From the NCBI GenBank assembly GCA_947095585.1, contig OX352763.1, positions 44,256,010 through 44,320,009 on the forward strand: a stretch of 64,000 nt of DNA, read 5' to 3'. The notes below the pieces were generated by a model, which did no database searches, had not been told where the DNA came from, and was given only the letters and a program-made list of their open reading frames with translations. The position numbers and the translations under genes are program-made. This document shows positions 1 through 10,141 of the stretch, piece by piece. Within the stretch, counting starts at the first letter, position 1; each line of letters begins with the position of its first letter. The DNA is from Nephrocerus scutellatus. Its lineage: Eukaryota; Arthropoda; Insecta; Diptera; Pipunculidae.

Positions 1-1432
1 AAGAAAATCGGGTACATCTTTTTATAAAATTTGTATGGGTGCCCCCCGACCCCGGGGCATGATCACTTCTTAATGTTTATAAGAATTGTTGCCCTACGGA
101 GATACACATGCGTATAAAATTTCGGGTACTTTTTTTTATAAGATTTGTATGGGTGCCCCTCGAACCCGGGGCTCGATCACTTCCAAATATTTACAAAGAG
201 TGTTGTCCATCGGAGATACACATGTGTATAAAATTTGAAGAAAATCAGGTACTTTTATTTATAAGATTTGTATGGGTGCCCCTCGACCCCGGGGCTCGAT
301 CACTTCCAAATATTTACAAAGAGTGTTGTCCATCGGAGATACACATGTGTATAAAATTTGAAGAAAATCGGGTACTTTTTATAAAATTTGTATGGGTGCC
401 CCGGGGCACGATTACTTCCAAATTTTTACAAAAACTTTTGCCAGTCGGAGATACAAGTGCGTATTAAATTTAACGAAAATCGGGTACTTCTTTTTATAAA
501 ATTTGTATAGGTACCCCGCGGCCCAATCACTTCCAAATTTTTACAAAAAGTGTTTTCCATTGGAGATACACGTGCGTATTAAATTTGAAGAAAATCGGGT
601 ACATCTTTTTATAAAATTTGTATGGGTGCCCCCCGGGACATGATCACTTCTTAATGTTTATAAGAATTGTTGCCCTACGGAGATACACATAAAATTTGAA
701 GAAAATCGGGTACTTTTTTTTTATAAGATTTGTATGGGTGCCCCTCGACCCCGGGGCTCGATCACTTCCAAATATTTACAAAGAGTGTTGTCCATCGGAG
801 ATACACATGTGTATAAAATTTGAAGAAAATCAGGTACTTTTATTTATAAGATTTGTATGGGTGCCCCTCGACCCCGGGTCTTGATCACTTCCAAATATTT
901 ACAAAGAGTGTTGTCCGTCGGAGATACACATGTGTATAAAATTTGAAGAAAATCGGGTACTTCTTTTTATAAAATTTGTATAGGTTCCCCCCCCCCCCCC
1001 CGACCACGGGGCCCGATCACTTCCAAATTTTTACAAAAAGTGTTTTCCATTGGATGTGTATAAAATTTAAAGAAAATCAGGTACTTTTTGTATAATATTT
1101 GCATGTGAACCCCGCGGCCCTAGGGGCCCAAAATTTTAAAAGTAAGTGTTGTCATGAAAGATACACATGTGTGCAAAGTGTCAATAAAATCGGGCTTTAG
1201 GAAGTGGGTTGAAAATTGATCACAACATTTGGTGTGCCTGTCCTCCAAGCCAGCCAGCCAGCCACGGGCACGCGAAGTTAATATCATCATCATATTTGGC
1301 TCTACAACCGGGGTCCGGTCCTGGCCTCCCTCGGTTCCGTAATAATAATTTTTTACAGGCGAGGTTATTGGCCTCGCGCCAACCTTACGTTGAAGGGAAG
1401 AAGAAGGGAAGCGAAGTTAATATATAGAATTT
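1..1432. repeat. 123-bp tandem repeat array ending in a transposon terminus
   Basis: About ten imperfect copies of a roughly 123-bp unit run head to tail. Each contains a GC-rich block (CCCCGACCCCGGGGC), then TTTACAAAAAGTGTTG, then GGAGATACACATGTGTAT, then GAAGAAAATCGGGTAC. The array ends in a unique terminus (GCCAGCCAGCCACGGGCA, GCGAAGTTAATATA, TAGAATTT) that recurs in inverted or direct form near 5250, 43030, 45500, 50310, 53150, 55330, 58630 and 63620. It is therefore the end of a dispersed transposon; the other end lies left of the window. The period is a multiple of three, so chance ORFs stay open through it. Confidence 0.85.
1285..1410 (-). mobile_element. RTE-derived 5'-3' fusion insert with target duplication
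   Basis: A 126-bp insertion sits inside the transposon terminus and is flanked by a perfect 13-bp duplication GCGAAGTTAATAT (1272-1284 and 1411-1423). Read on the minus strand, its first part matches the 5' leader of the RTE element at 42095-42160. Its last part matches the RTE 3' end at 36090-36135, including the ATGATGATG tail. The whole coding region is missing. This fits a short non-autonomous retrocopy mobilised by the RTE machinery. Confidence 0.75.
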
Positions 1433-1440
1433 AAAAACAC

Positions 1441-1520
1441 TGCAGCTTTCAGTCAAAAAGTTCTAACGTTAAAAAAAGTATTTGCTCCAAGTGTTCTATA
1501 ATGATTCAAATTACTTTATA
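1441..1520 (-). repeat. Truncated duplicate of the tRNA-Ile 3' flank
   Basis: 1441-1489 repeats 1855-1904 almost exactly: the tRNA downstream flank, its A-run (Pol III terminator on the minus strand) and the last seven bases of the acceptor stem. It then jumps at 1494-1520 to a copy of 1818-1843. The tRNA body itself is missing. It is a partial local duplication with a deletion, not a second gene. Confidence 0.75.
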
Positions 1521-1884
1521 GTGCACGGCAACAGTTAGAGCCAGGTATCGGCTGATATTTTAACCGACCAACAATTATTTACTACTTCGAATTCACCATT
1601 GGTCGCGAAGCTCCAAATACTTCTTTATCATCCAGCTCATCGCAAAAGCATAAAATAGAGACAAGAGTATACACCAAGCAGACAGCATATGACAGCAGAG
1701 CAAAGAAGTAGACTTGGCAACAGAAAATGCGTGATTTTTTTTTCTAATGCATAGTGGGAATAGGGTCTTTTATATTGTAATCGTCGTAAGTTTGTCAGTA
1801 TACATATTTTTAATAATTTCTATAATGATTCAAATAACTTTAAGAAAAAAGAACTGCAGCTTTCAGTCAAAAAGTTCTAACGTT

Positions 1885-1892
1885 AAAAAAAA
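1885..1892 (-). terminator. Pol III oligo-T terminator of tRNA-Ile
   Basis: A run of eight A on the plus strand, T8 on the tRNA strand, begins six bases beyond the tRNA 3' end. This is the expected RNA polymerase III stop signal. Confidence 0.8.
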
Positions 1893-1897
1893 GCATT

Positions 1898-1989
1898 TGC
1901 TCCAGGTGAGGCTCGAACTCACAACCCCGGCATTGCTCATCGAATACTGTCTATAAGTACCGTGCGCTAACCAATTGCGCCACTGGAGC
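1898..1989 (-). tRNA. tRNA-Ile(UAU) with an 18-nt intron
   Basis: The minus strand folds as a full cloverleaf. The acceptor stem is GCTCCAG/CTGGAGC with discriminator A. The D stem GCGC/GCGC encloses AATTGGTTA. The anticodon stem is CGGTA/TGCCG with anticodon TAT at 1953-1955. The T arm is GTGAG-TTCGAGC-CTCAC. After position 37 an 18-nt intron interrupts the anticodon loop (1934-1951), the canonical position and one usual for eukaryotic tRNA-Ile(UAU). The mature length is 74 nt, with all stems paired. Internal A and B boxes are intact, and a T8 terminator follows. It decodes AUA codons. It looks functional. Confidence 0.93.
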
Positions 1990-2836
1990 TATAGAGATTG
2001 AATGAAAAAAAACCTTTAGGAATCAACGACAACACAAAATTTTTGTTTTTGTTTCTCGCAGTTATTTGACATGAGGATAATTAAATAATTTCATTAAACT
2101 ATATTCATTGAATTAGAAAGTTTTTTTTGGTTGATTTCACATTAGAATATAATGTACTCCCTGACAGCTTTAGAGTAATACTATTCGCGTAGTGTTTTCC
2201 ACTGCACTTTTGACTTTCAGAATGTTCTCTTATCTAGGTAGTTGGCTTTAGGCCTTAAGTAAAATTTTAATTCCCGGCTTTCTAACAATAATTTCTAATG
2301 TCTTTTTTTTACTTTGCAGCTAGTTAAATAAACTCGCCGATACTTTAACGCATCCTAGCATTAGTAGTAATTGCGCCAACAACTTACACGCTCATGGCAA
2401 AAAATGTTGCTAATAAAAACTGTCGCATATAAAAACTGCTAACAGCGCTTTCACAATTGAATACCTAAGCCTACAAAGATCGTATAGCTATATTTTGTCT
2501 TTGGCAAATTTTGCTCGTTATGTTAGAAATCCCAACAATCTTGTAAGTATTAAGTTTTTCAAATTTGAGAGCGTGGCAAATTGTTTTACCATGAGCATGT
2601 AAATCGATAATGCCACGATATGCTTTTAGAAGTGTTAGCTACCTCTGGTACTTTTTATTTCCGCGTCCTATTAACCGTTTTTCCATTATAAAAACTGAAA
2701 ATCCCACAAAAAGAACCATCAGATTTTTCATATATTTTTTTCCAACTATAAAAAAAATAGAAGGACCGAGAGAATGTCACAGATACTCCAAAAATGTTTG
2801 TTTAAAACGTAAAAATACGCGAAAAATACCTTAGCT
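1990..2836. other. AT-rich spacer, nothing recognised
   Basis: No credible ORF, RNA gene or transposon end is visible. The short ORF at 2610-2834 is low-complexity and has no family features. Confidence 0.5.
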
Positions 2837-2961
2837 GTATTTTATTTGCCGAGGAATAAGGAATTACAACAACAATTGCACTATCTTGTTCCTTCTTTGG
2901 AATAAGAAAACCTGCTGTTTTGCTGAAATTCTAATTCCTTATTCCTCGGCAAATAAAATAC
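2837..2961. repeat. 125-bp element with 30-bp perfect inverted repeats
   Basis: 2837-2866 and 2932-2961 are perfect reverse complements (core TTTGCCGAGGAATAAGGAAT) around a 65-bp centre. It could be a tiny MITE or a palindromic scar. Target duplications are not clear. Confidence 0.7.
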
Positions 2962-3329
2962 GCCTCTTATTTCCATTAAAAAAATACGCTTACATCTAGA
3001 AGTATTAACTTAAATGATCTAAAAAGACATTTAATCATCCATTTCCCGTTCTGTCCCGATAAATATTTTGAAATTTTCATACGACTTGTGAACACTAATT
3101 TCTTATTAGTCTGGGTTTGTACTTTAGATAAATTGTGAAAAACTGCAGGGCATCGTATTAAACAACTACTCAGTAGTACTCTGGGTGAGATCATGGAATA
3201 CGAACAGTGTTGTCATGGTTTGTGCTTTAAATAAATTGTGGAAAACGAGTAAACGGGTCATTCCTTATATCATATTTTCTGTAGTATTTCCAACGCATAA
3301 TAGACACATTCACATTCAGAGTAAATTTT
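2962..3329. other. Spacer with a 97-bp spaced direct repeat
   Basis: A motif of about 30 bp (core AAATTGTG, preceded by GTTTGT) occurs near 3115-3145 and again near 3216-3246 with a few differences. No gene is recognised. Confidence 0.4.
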
Positions 3330-5243
3330 AATTTTTTTTATGTTGGCAAAAAATTACCTATCCCATACAAAAAAGTTACCCATCGTTTTGTTGTTGTCTT
3401 TATACTTAGTTATGTGTAGATTCAGAGTGGATCGCGGCAACATACATGGGCTGAGATCGAATTTGTTCGCTGTGTACGCCCATGTAAATGCCCACAGTCC
3501 AACAATTCTGGCACTGATTAAAACTCAGATATATTATAATTCCGATACCTCGGAACTAAATCTGCCTGGTTATAATCCATCATTTTTAGACGCAAACTCG
3601 CAATTTATGTTCGTAGTGATGTTGCGTTTAAACTTTTGCCTCAATTCAGACAATATTCCAATCCGGAACTTAATTTCATATGGTTGGTACAAGATCTTAA
3701 CATACACTACGATTACTGTTTCTTATACAGAAGCCTTAGACAATGTCTCAACTCATAACGAGTTTGATGGACTGTCTGATTCAATTTTAAGAATTGTCAC
3801 AAAATACGAGTATCGTAAAACTGAAATCGTTATTGCTGGCGATTTCAGTGTACACAATTCTGGAGGGCCTCGCCCTTCTGACCAGACAGCACCCGAAGAA
3901 GGTGTGTTGAGATATTCGCTGAGTTTAATCACCTTACTCTGCTTGTAAGTGAGCCTACAAAAATATCTGAAATTGCAAATCTTCCGCAAACACCCTTGAC
4001 TTGTTCCTTGCCTCTCGTCCTGATAAATACTCCGTGGATGTATTATCGCCTCTAGGCTTGTCGGACCATTGTGTAGTATCAGCTAATTTCTCGTTAATAA
4101 CCACGCAGTTAGGGAAAAAATCCCAACAAACAGTATGGCAATACGAGAAAACCAATTGGGACGGCCTTAACAACTTCTTTGGGAGTATTAACTGGTCGCT
4201 ATTGTTTTCCGATAGCAACGTGGATGCCGCCGCTGATGCAATCACAAACATCATCCTTATTGGTATGAGAGACTTCGTCGCTTCCAGGAATAAGTCTGTT
4301 AAACCAAAAGAAGATGAATGGTATGAATCGAGCTGTAAAGAGCCTTTTAGGATTAGAGAGGTATGCTTTCGGTTTTCAAAGCAGACCCTACTGAGGAAAA
4401 CCGAACAAATTTGAAACGAGCTAGAAATGATTGCAATGCCCATCTCGGCGAGTCAAATTCGCCTACGACCAAAAATTGAGGCAAACAATACTTCAATGTA
4501 GTAGTAAAAATTGTTGGACCTTGGTGATATGAATCAAAAACAGAGCCTCGTCGACGATTCCAACACGTTTATACTGACATTCCAGTTGTCAGCTCTATAG
4601 ACAAAGTCAATCTGTTTGCTGCGCATTTTGCTTCACGCTTCCAGATTGTGCATTGCTGCCGCCTGCACCTCCGACTACTGAGGTGCAGATTTACATTCGT
4701 ACTCGTGTAGTTGCTAGAGTTTTAAACGATCTCAACACTCACAAATCCGCTGAAGAGTTGTTCTTCCAAGCTGGCATTACCAATTTCTTCCATCTATCCT
4801 ATTATTCTGGACTCTTCCCAAGAAGTTGGAAAACAGCCTTTGTCCAGCCCATACACAAAAAAGGCGAGCCGTCGTCTCCTTCTTCGTACCGACCCATAGC
4901 ACTTTATCCAAGGTCATGGAAACGATGATCAATTTTCAGCTCTTGAAATATCTTCAAAAATAACGAAATCCCTAGTGACCAGCAGTGCGGATTTCGTTGA
5001 CAACGTTCTACTGGTAATTTGATGGTATATCTTACCGAACAGTGGAACCGTTCCTTGCATCAATTTAGTGACCAAAGCTGCTGCACTCGATATTTCAAGC
5101 TCTTTTGTCCAAAATGAGTTCTTATGAAGTCGATAAAAAACTGCTTCATTGGATTAGAAGCTATCTTTTGGACCGCTCAATTCAAGTTGACATAAATGCC
5201 GGCGTTCTCCAGGGCTCTGTGTTGTCCCCGACATTCTTCATTT
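3330..5243 (+). pseudogene. Decayed Jockey/CR1-like non-LTR retrotransposon, 5' part
   Basis: Open pieces at 3340-3948, 4001-4414, 4653-4928 and 5105-5243 follow the order of a non-LTR ORF2. First is an endonuclease-like region, with a GLRSNL start motif and VIAGDFSVH (the D-x-N region of APE endonucleases, here with Ser for Asn). A linker follows. Next is the reverse transcriptase start (SPSSYRPIAL), then KLLHWIRSYL and the conserved QGSVLSPT block. Stops and frameshifts separate the pieces, so it is dead. It is interrupted at 5244 by a 123-bp-repeat transposon, and the RT frame resumes at about 6337. The family call is from motif order only. Confidence 0.8.
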
Positions 5244-6336
5244 TAAAATTCTCTACATTAACTACGCGTGCCCGTGGCTGGCTGGCTGGCGGACTGGCAC
5301 ACTAAACTTTGTGATAAATTTTTAACTCACTTCCTAAAGCCCAATTTTATTCAAACTTTGCACACATGTGTATTTCATATGACAATAATCTATTAAAATT
5401 TGGTGCCCCTCGGGCCTCGAGGTCGTGGGCTTCCATACAAATAGATTACAAAATATACCCGATTTTCTTTAAATTTTATACGCATGTGTATCTCCGAATG
5501 ACAAAACTTTTTGTAAAAATTTGGTAGTGATCGGTCCCGGGGTCGATGTGCACACATACAAATTTTATAAAAAAAGAAGCCGATTTTCTTCAAATTTTAT
5601 ACGCATGTGTATCTCCGATGTACAAAACCTTTTGTAAAAGTTTTAGAGTGATCGAGTCTGAGGCCCGCAGGGTGCCCATATAATTTTTTAAAAAATTAAC
5701 CCGATTTTCTTCAAATTTCAAACACATTTTGTAAATTTTTTGGAGTGATACTGTAAATTTTTTAAAAAATTAACCTGTGTATATCCGATGGATAACACTT
5801 TTTGTAAAATTTTTGGAGTGATTTTCTTTAAATTTTAATCACCCGTGTATCTCCCATGGACAAAACTTTCTGTACAATTTTTAGAGTGATCGGGCCCTGA
5901 GTCCCGAGGGGTGCCATATATTTTTTTTTTAAATTAGCCAGATTTTCTTCAAATTTTCAACACCTGTATATGTCCGATGGATAACACTTTTTGTAAAATT
6001 TTTGGAGTGATTGGGCGCTGTGGCCCGAGGGGTGTCCATATAAATTTTTAAAAAAATTTACCCGATTTTCTTCAAATTTTAAACACATGTGTATCGCCGA
6101 TTAGAGAATTTACTCGAGCTTAACTTTTAATATACATTTACTGAAAATTCCGGCCCCTTACGTAATGTCGTTTTGTGAACACACTTCCATTTTTTGTAAA
6201 AATTTTGGACTGATCGGGCCCCGGCCTCCCAAATTTTTTTTAAAAATGTAACCCGATTTTATTAAAACTGTGCTCACATGTGTATCTCCGATTAGAGAAT
6301 TTATATGAACATTTTTAATTTTGATGGGTTGTTTTA
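5244..6336 (-). mobile_element. 123-bp-repeat transposon inserted in a non-LTR element
   Basis: Its left end is AAATTCTCTACATTAACTA, followed by GCGTGCCCGTGGCTGGC. Inside are about seven diverged 123-bp units, all in one orientation opposite to the array at 1-1200. Its right end is GAGAATTTATATGAAC, then GATGGGTTGTTTT, the second terminus type of this family. TTTTA at 5241-5245 and 6332-6336 may be the target duplication. The flanks are the two halves of one reverse transcriptase, which fixes the boundaries to within a few bases. No protein is encoded, so the element is non-autonomous. Confidence 0.8.
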
Positions 6337-7192
6337 TTATCAATGATCTCCTGTCTGTGACTTATAATCAAATTCATTCCTTCGCGACGACAGCACTCTC
6401 AGCTTCTTATATAAGTTTGAGGAACGTCTCTCCACTTCCCATGTGGAAGTTAATTAACTGCGTATGTTAACAAATTCTGTTAAATTAATCAAATTCTGAC
6501 CTAGACAGCATAATAAATAATGGGGAGAAAACAATCGAGTAGAATTTAATGCTTCCAAAACCCAATACTGTCCTCTGTCGTCGAGGAAACTGAAAAACTC
6601 GCAATTCTCGGTATGTGCGTTAACGACAAGCTTCGTTGGAATGACCACATATTAACCGTCGCTGCGAAATGCCCAGGTTTTCTAACGCGGTGCAAGAAAT
6701 ATTTCTCTCTGATCTGATCTGGCAAGGCTTTTATTCGACCTAAAATTGAGTACAATTGTCAGCTAGATGGAATACAAAACCGTGCGATAAAACTTATCGG
6801 TGATGAAAACATTGCGAAACCAATATGTATATTCTCTTGAACACCGCAGAAACGTTTCCTGCTTGGCACTGTTTTATCGCTCTTTCCACCAGCGGTGCTC
6901 AAAAGAAATAGCCAGCTGCATGCCACCTCTCCTTGAATTCAACCACAATACTCGTGGTGCTCTAAATGCTCATCAGTTTACCCTCAAGCCCATCTTCGGA
7001 TGTACGGGTAAGTTCAGGCAAGCGTTCTTCAGCCGCACAAGACGTATGTGAAATGCTCTGCCAAGCTCTGTCTTTCCACATCACAATGATCTACAGGCAT
7101 TCAAAACACAAGCTCATATACATCTCCTTTTTATTCCTCCTTTTCCTTGACGCCCACACTGTGCCAAGCACATAGCCGAGCATTATAAGGGG
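6337..7192 (+). pseudogene. Decayed Jockey/CR1-like non-LTR retrotransposon, 3' part
   Basis: The reading resumes at about 6338 with IINDLLSVTYNQIHSFA, the segment that normally follows QGSVLSPT in this family. It continues in broken frames to about 7175 through the C-terminal region (KTQYCPLSS, RPKIEY, NRAIKLIGDE, and a tail with HSKHKL). Several frameshifts are present. The same 3' tail recurs at 59137-59345. There is no polyA tail; the end is near the TATAAGGGG stretch at 7184-7192. Confidence 0.75.
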
Positions 7193-7300
7193 TTATTTTA
7201 TAAAAACTGAAAGTTTCTCCGTGTATGTCCCCAATACAGGTAAGAACGATCCCCGACTGACAAAGTTTGGATCATTGTGGCTTTGGCAGGTAACAGCTAA
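7193..7300 (+). repeat. Dispersed repeat, inverted copy at 25411-25520
   Basis: The stretch beginning TTTATAAAAACTGAAAGTTT and carrying CCCCAATACAGGTAA and GTTTGGATCATTGTGGC is found in reverse complement at 25411-25520 at roughly 80 percent identity by eye. The start resembles the 5' end of insect Helitron-like elements (TTATAAAnCTGAAAGTT). Confidence 0.6.
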
Positions 7301-7301
7301 A

Positions 7302-7798
7302 TCTTTATATATATAGTTCTACTGTACGTGTGTATGTCACTGAACTCCTCCTAAACGGCTGGACCGATTTGAATGAATTTTTTTGTATGCGGTTGGGTGA
7401 CGCCGTGGATGGTTTAGATTCACAAATCAGCCCGGCAGATGGCGCTGGTATCGTTTTTTTTCCGAAAATTCTTATTTATGGAACGATTTGGCTCAAATTC
7501 ACACCATATAATATTTAAATAAAAAGAAAGTCGTTGACAAAATTTGGACCCGATAGGTGGCGCTTGGGTGGAAAATGTAGTTTTCCCTGTATATGATCTT
7601 CGTATAAAGAATATTCGAACAAGTGTACATTTTTTCCCTGTATAAGTGTCGATTCTATAGTTTTCTGGATTGGTGAGTTGGTTAGTTATTGTGGTGTAAG
7701 TGGGCGTGGCGTCAGTGGGCGGGGCGTCAGAGAGCAGGAGGTCAGTGGGCGGGGCTCAGTGGGATAGACAGCCGGGAAACGCCGGGTATTTCTGCTAA
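7302..7798 (+). mobile_element. Non-autonomous Helitron-like element
   Basis: It starts TCTTTATATATATAG after an A. It ends in CTAA, followed by T, preceded by a CCGG...CCGG hairpin (GCCGGGAAACGCCGGG) eight bases upstream. This matches the TC...CTRR plus hairpin structure with A/T insertion. The 5' subterminal stretch CTAAACGGCTGGACCGATTT is typical of insect Helitron fragments. It has no coding capacity. A further CTAG end (7889-7892), after CGGGTCAG, suggests a second overlapping Helitron tail. Confidence 0.65.
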
Positions 7799-8191
7799 TA
7801 CTGATGTGACTAATACTGTGACGCGATATCGCAAAACAAATAGCTTTTCACAAGTTCACAAAACGATCACAAACGTCTGTCGGGTCAGCTAGTAGTATAT
7901 AAAATTGCACCTCAAATTCGTTAAAGTATAAAGCTCAGTTTTTATACATTTTATTTGGAATAATATTATAAATCACGTCGTCTATTGTCAGACACAACCC
8001 CCTCTTAGACACCCTTAAATTATAATAAATTGTAATTATATTTACGTTATAGTATAAAAGCTGAATTTTATATATGTTACTTGGGGAACTATCAAAAGGT
8101 GTTTCCCCAGTAGTTAGACAGTTTCGATAGTTCTTACATCTTGTCAGACACATTAAAAGTCTGCCGTAGGTGCGAGCGCGAGTAATATATA
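7799..8191. other. Spacer between Helitron and gypsy element
   Basis: It holds a possible second Helitron tail to 7892 and then AT-rich DNA. Nothing coding is recognised. 8188-8191 (TATA) is the left target duplication of the gypsy element. Confidence 0.5.
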
Positions 8192-8528
8192 AGTTAACAA
8201 CGCATACGCCGCATATTGACGAGACGCAGGTGAATAAATATTGCAAGTTTTTTATTGGCCAGACAGTCGCCAAACCATCATAACATTTAAATAGCACGAA
8301 CCAGACGCAGCTGTGTAAACATTACAGGCAAATTGGAACACCCAAACGATACGACCATCCGATGCTTGCGCGCAGAACAACTTTGTTGCTGATCTAATTA
8401 AGTTATGAACGAACCGGACGCAGCTGTGTAAACATTGCAAACATCCAAACGATACAACCATCCGTTGCTTGTGCTCCGCTCTGATGAGTGTTCTTAAAAA
8501 ACAAAAAATGTAAAATAATTATTTAACT
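8192..8528 (+). repeat. Gypsy 5' LTR, internally deleted
   Basis: It is 337 bp against 575 bp for the 3' LTR. It matches 13185-13759 at both ends but jumps from the second roughly 100-bp LTR subrepeat straight to CTCCGCTCTGATGAG. The missing part includes the TATAAATA box found at 13634 in the 3' LTR, so this LTR probably lacks its promoter. Confidence 0.9.
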
Positions 8529-8546
8529 GGCGCCCGAGCAGGGACC
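8529..8546 (+). other. Primer binding site, tRNA-Lys type
   Basis: GGCGCCCGAGCAGGGAC directly follows the LTR (its preceding T is the last LTR base). It differs at one base from the classic site complementary to the tRNA-Lys 3' end, which primes minus-strand DNA synthesis. Confidence 0.85.
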
Positions 8547-9375
8547 CGCAGTGTAAAAATCGCTAATTTAAAATACAAAAAATCCTGAAAATCTAAAAGT
8601 AAGGATCGTGTTTTAAATTACAAAAAAATCCTGAAAATCTAAAAAGGATAGGATAGTGATTTAAAGAAAAAAATATATCTGAAAAGTAAAAAACCAAGTT
8701 AAATCCTGAAAAGAACAAAGCAAGGATTTGGTTCTGTTGTGAAAAATAAATACCTCATAACAAACGGTATTAAAGTGAACTAAGTATCCTAGAAAAGGAG
8801 AAAAGTTAAATTCAACAATCAAGTTTTCCGAGATAGACGGGAGATAAAAAGAAGAAACTTGTGGAGAAACAGAGGGCCCCTCAGTAGCCGCCGACAGCTA
8901 AAAACTCGACGACGGAAGAACAGGAAGCTGAAAAAATAGCTAGCCGCTCCACCTTCTTCAATGGAAAAAATTTTTATAATCCTGTAAGTTAAGAGTAAAT
9001 TATTAAAGAAATATTTGGAATTTTAAATCCTTAAAATTAAATAAAATTAAAACAAATTTTTTAAGAAAGAAAAGAAAGAATAATTACGTGAAAAAATAAC
9101 ACTAAAAGAAATTTTAAAAATTGAAATACTTCAAATTAAATTAAATTAAACAAAAAATATTAAGAAAGAAAAGAAAAAATTACGTGAAAAAAGAATACTA
9201 AAAGAATTTTTTTTTTTGAAATCCTTAAAATTAAAGTAAATTTAACAAAAAGTTTGAAGAAAGAAAAGGAAAATATAACAAGGTGAAAACACCACTACAA
9301 TATTAACAATATCAAAGAAACAAAATAGATCTTTCCTATATTAAATTTAATCAAAAGTACTAAGAAGAAATAATT
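8547..9375 (+). repeat. Gypsy untranslated leader with two tandem repeat sets
   Basis: This A-rich leader has no ORF. Near 8560-8680, a unit of about 48 bp containing AATCCTGAAAATCTAAAA occurs two to three times. Near 9026-9300, three units of about 97 bp share TTAAGAAAGAAAAGAAA and ACGTGAAAAAA. Tandem repeats in this position form the insulator of Drosophila gypsy, but the motifs here differ, so that role is only a possibility. Confidence 0.7.
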
Positions 9376-10140
9376 ATGTCAGTAGACGACAATATCGAAA
9401 ACCTGTTAAGAAACATGTTCGAATTTTTCGGTAGACCAGGCGAGTTTAATTCATGGAGGAAAACCGTTGATCGCATTTTCACAATGTACGATAGCCTAAA
9501 GGGCACCTCCAGATATTATGCAATGCTCCATATGGTTCGCCATAAGATAATAGAAGACGCAGACACAGCCTTAGAATCCTACAAAACACCATTAGATTGG
9601 GGAAAAATTAAAAAGTGCTTAATGATGCACTATTATGATAAACGCGATATTGGTACACTCGAGTACCAAATGACTAGCCTTGCACAAAGTAATCAGTCTA
9701 TTACAGACTTCTATCAACAAGTTTATCAACACCTTTCGTTAATATTAGACAAAGTATCGTGTTTAGATCTAGATCTAATGACTAATTCTTACCGAGACAA
9801 AGCTCTTGACACTTTTATTAGAGGATTAAACAAAATTATCGGCAAAATTACCAACCACCATTACATGCCCAAAAACTACAGGCATTCCAACAAATGCACG
9901 TACCAAATAAATTCCAACGAACCTTTTATACTGAAACTAATCCAATTCCAAAAGAAGATGAGAACTCTTCTACCGACAATCTTGACCCTAATCAATTTTA
10001 TACAAACAATGAAATTGAGGAAGTACTCACTGAATACATTGATCCAACAGAAGGAGAAACAAACGAGTATAATAATGAGTTGGACTTTTACCACGAACGT
10101 AAAAGGAGAAATCAGAACAAACACAGATCATCCTGTCTTT
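9376..10140 (+). pseudogene. gag: Gypsy gag (capsid region), frameshifted
   Basis: The ATG at 9376 opens a frame whose first 170 or so residues look like an errantivirus Gag capsid (FFGRPGEFNSWRKTVDRI, then MVRHKIIEDADTALESY). Gag forms the particle core. Near 9890 the correct frame shifts by one and continues as 9894-10140 (HVPNKFQRTFYTETNPIP, acidic tail). No zinc knuckle is visible, as is usual for errantiviruses. The first frame runs on out of phase into pol remnants, giving a meaningless fused ORF to 10479. Confidence 0.8.
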
Positions 10141-10141
10141 A

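Noticed and set aside
108..467. ORF of 119 codons with a 41-residue repeat
   Set aside because: It lies in the 123-bp tandem array. Because 123 is divisible by three, a frame stays open by arithmetic. The same holds for 696-884 and 63244-63549.
1..1200. Possible CRISPR-like array
   Set aside because: Units are contiguous, diverged, 123 bp long and have no unique spacers. The DNA is eukaryotic.
1747..1956. Small ORF over the tRNA region
   Set aside because: It overlaps the tRNA gene on the other strand and has no protein features.
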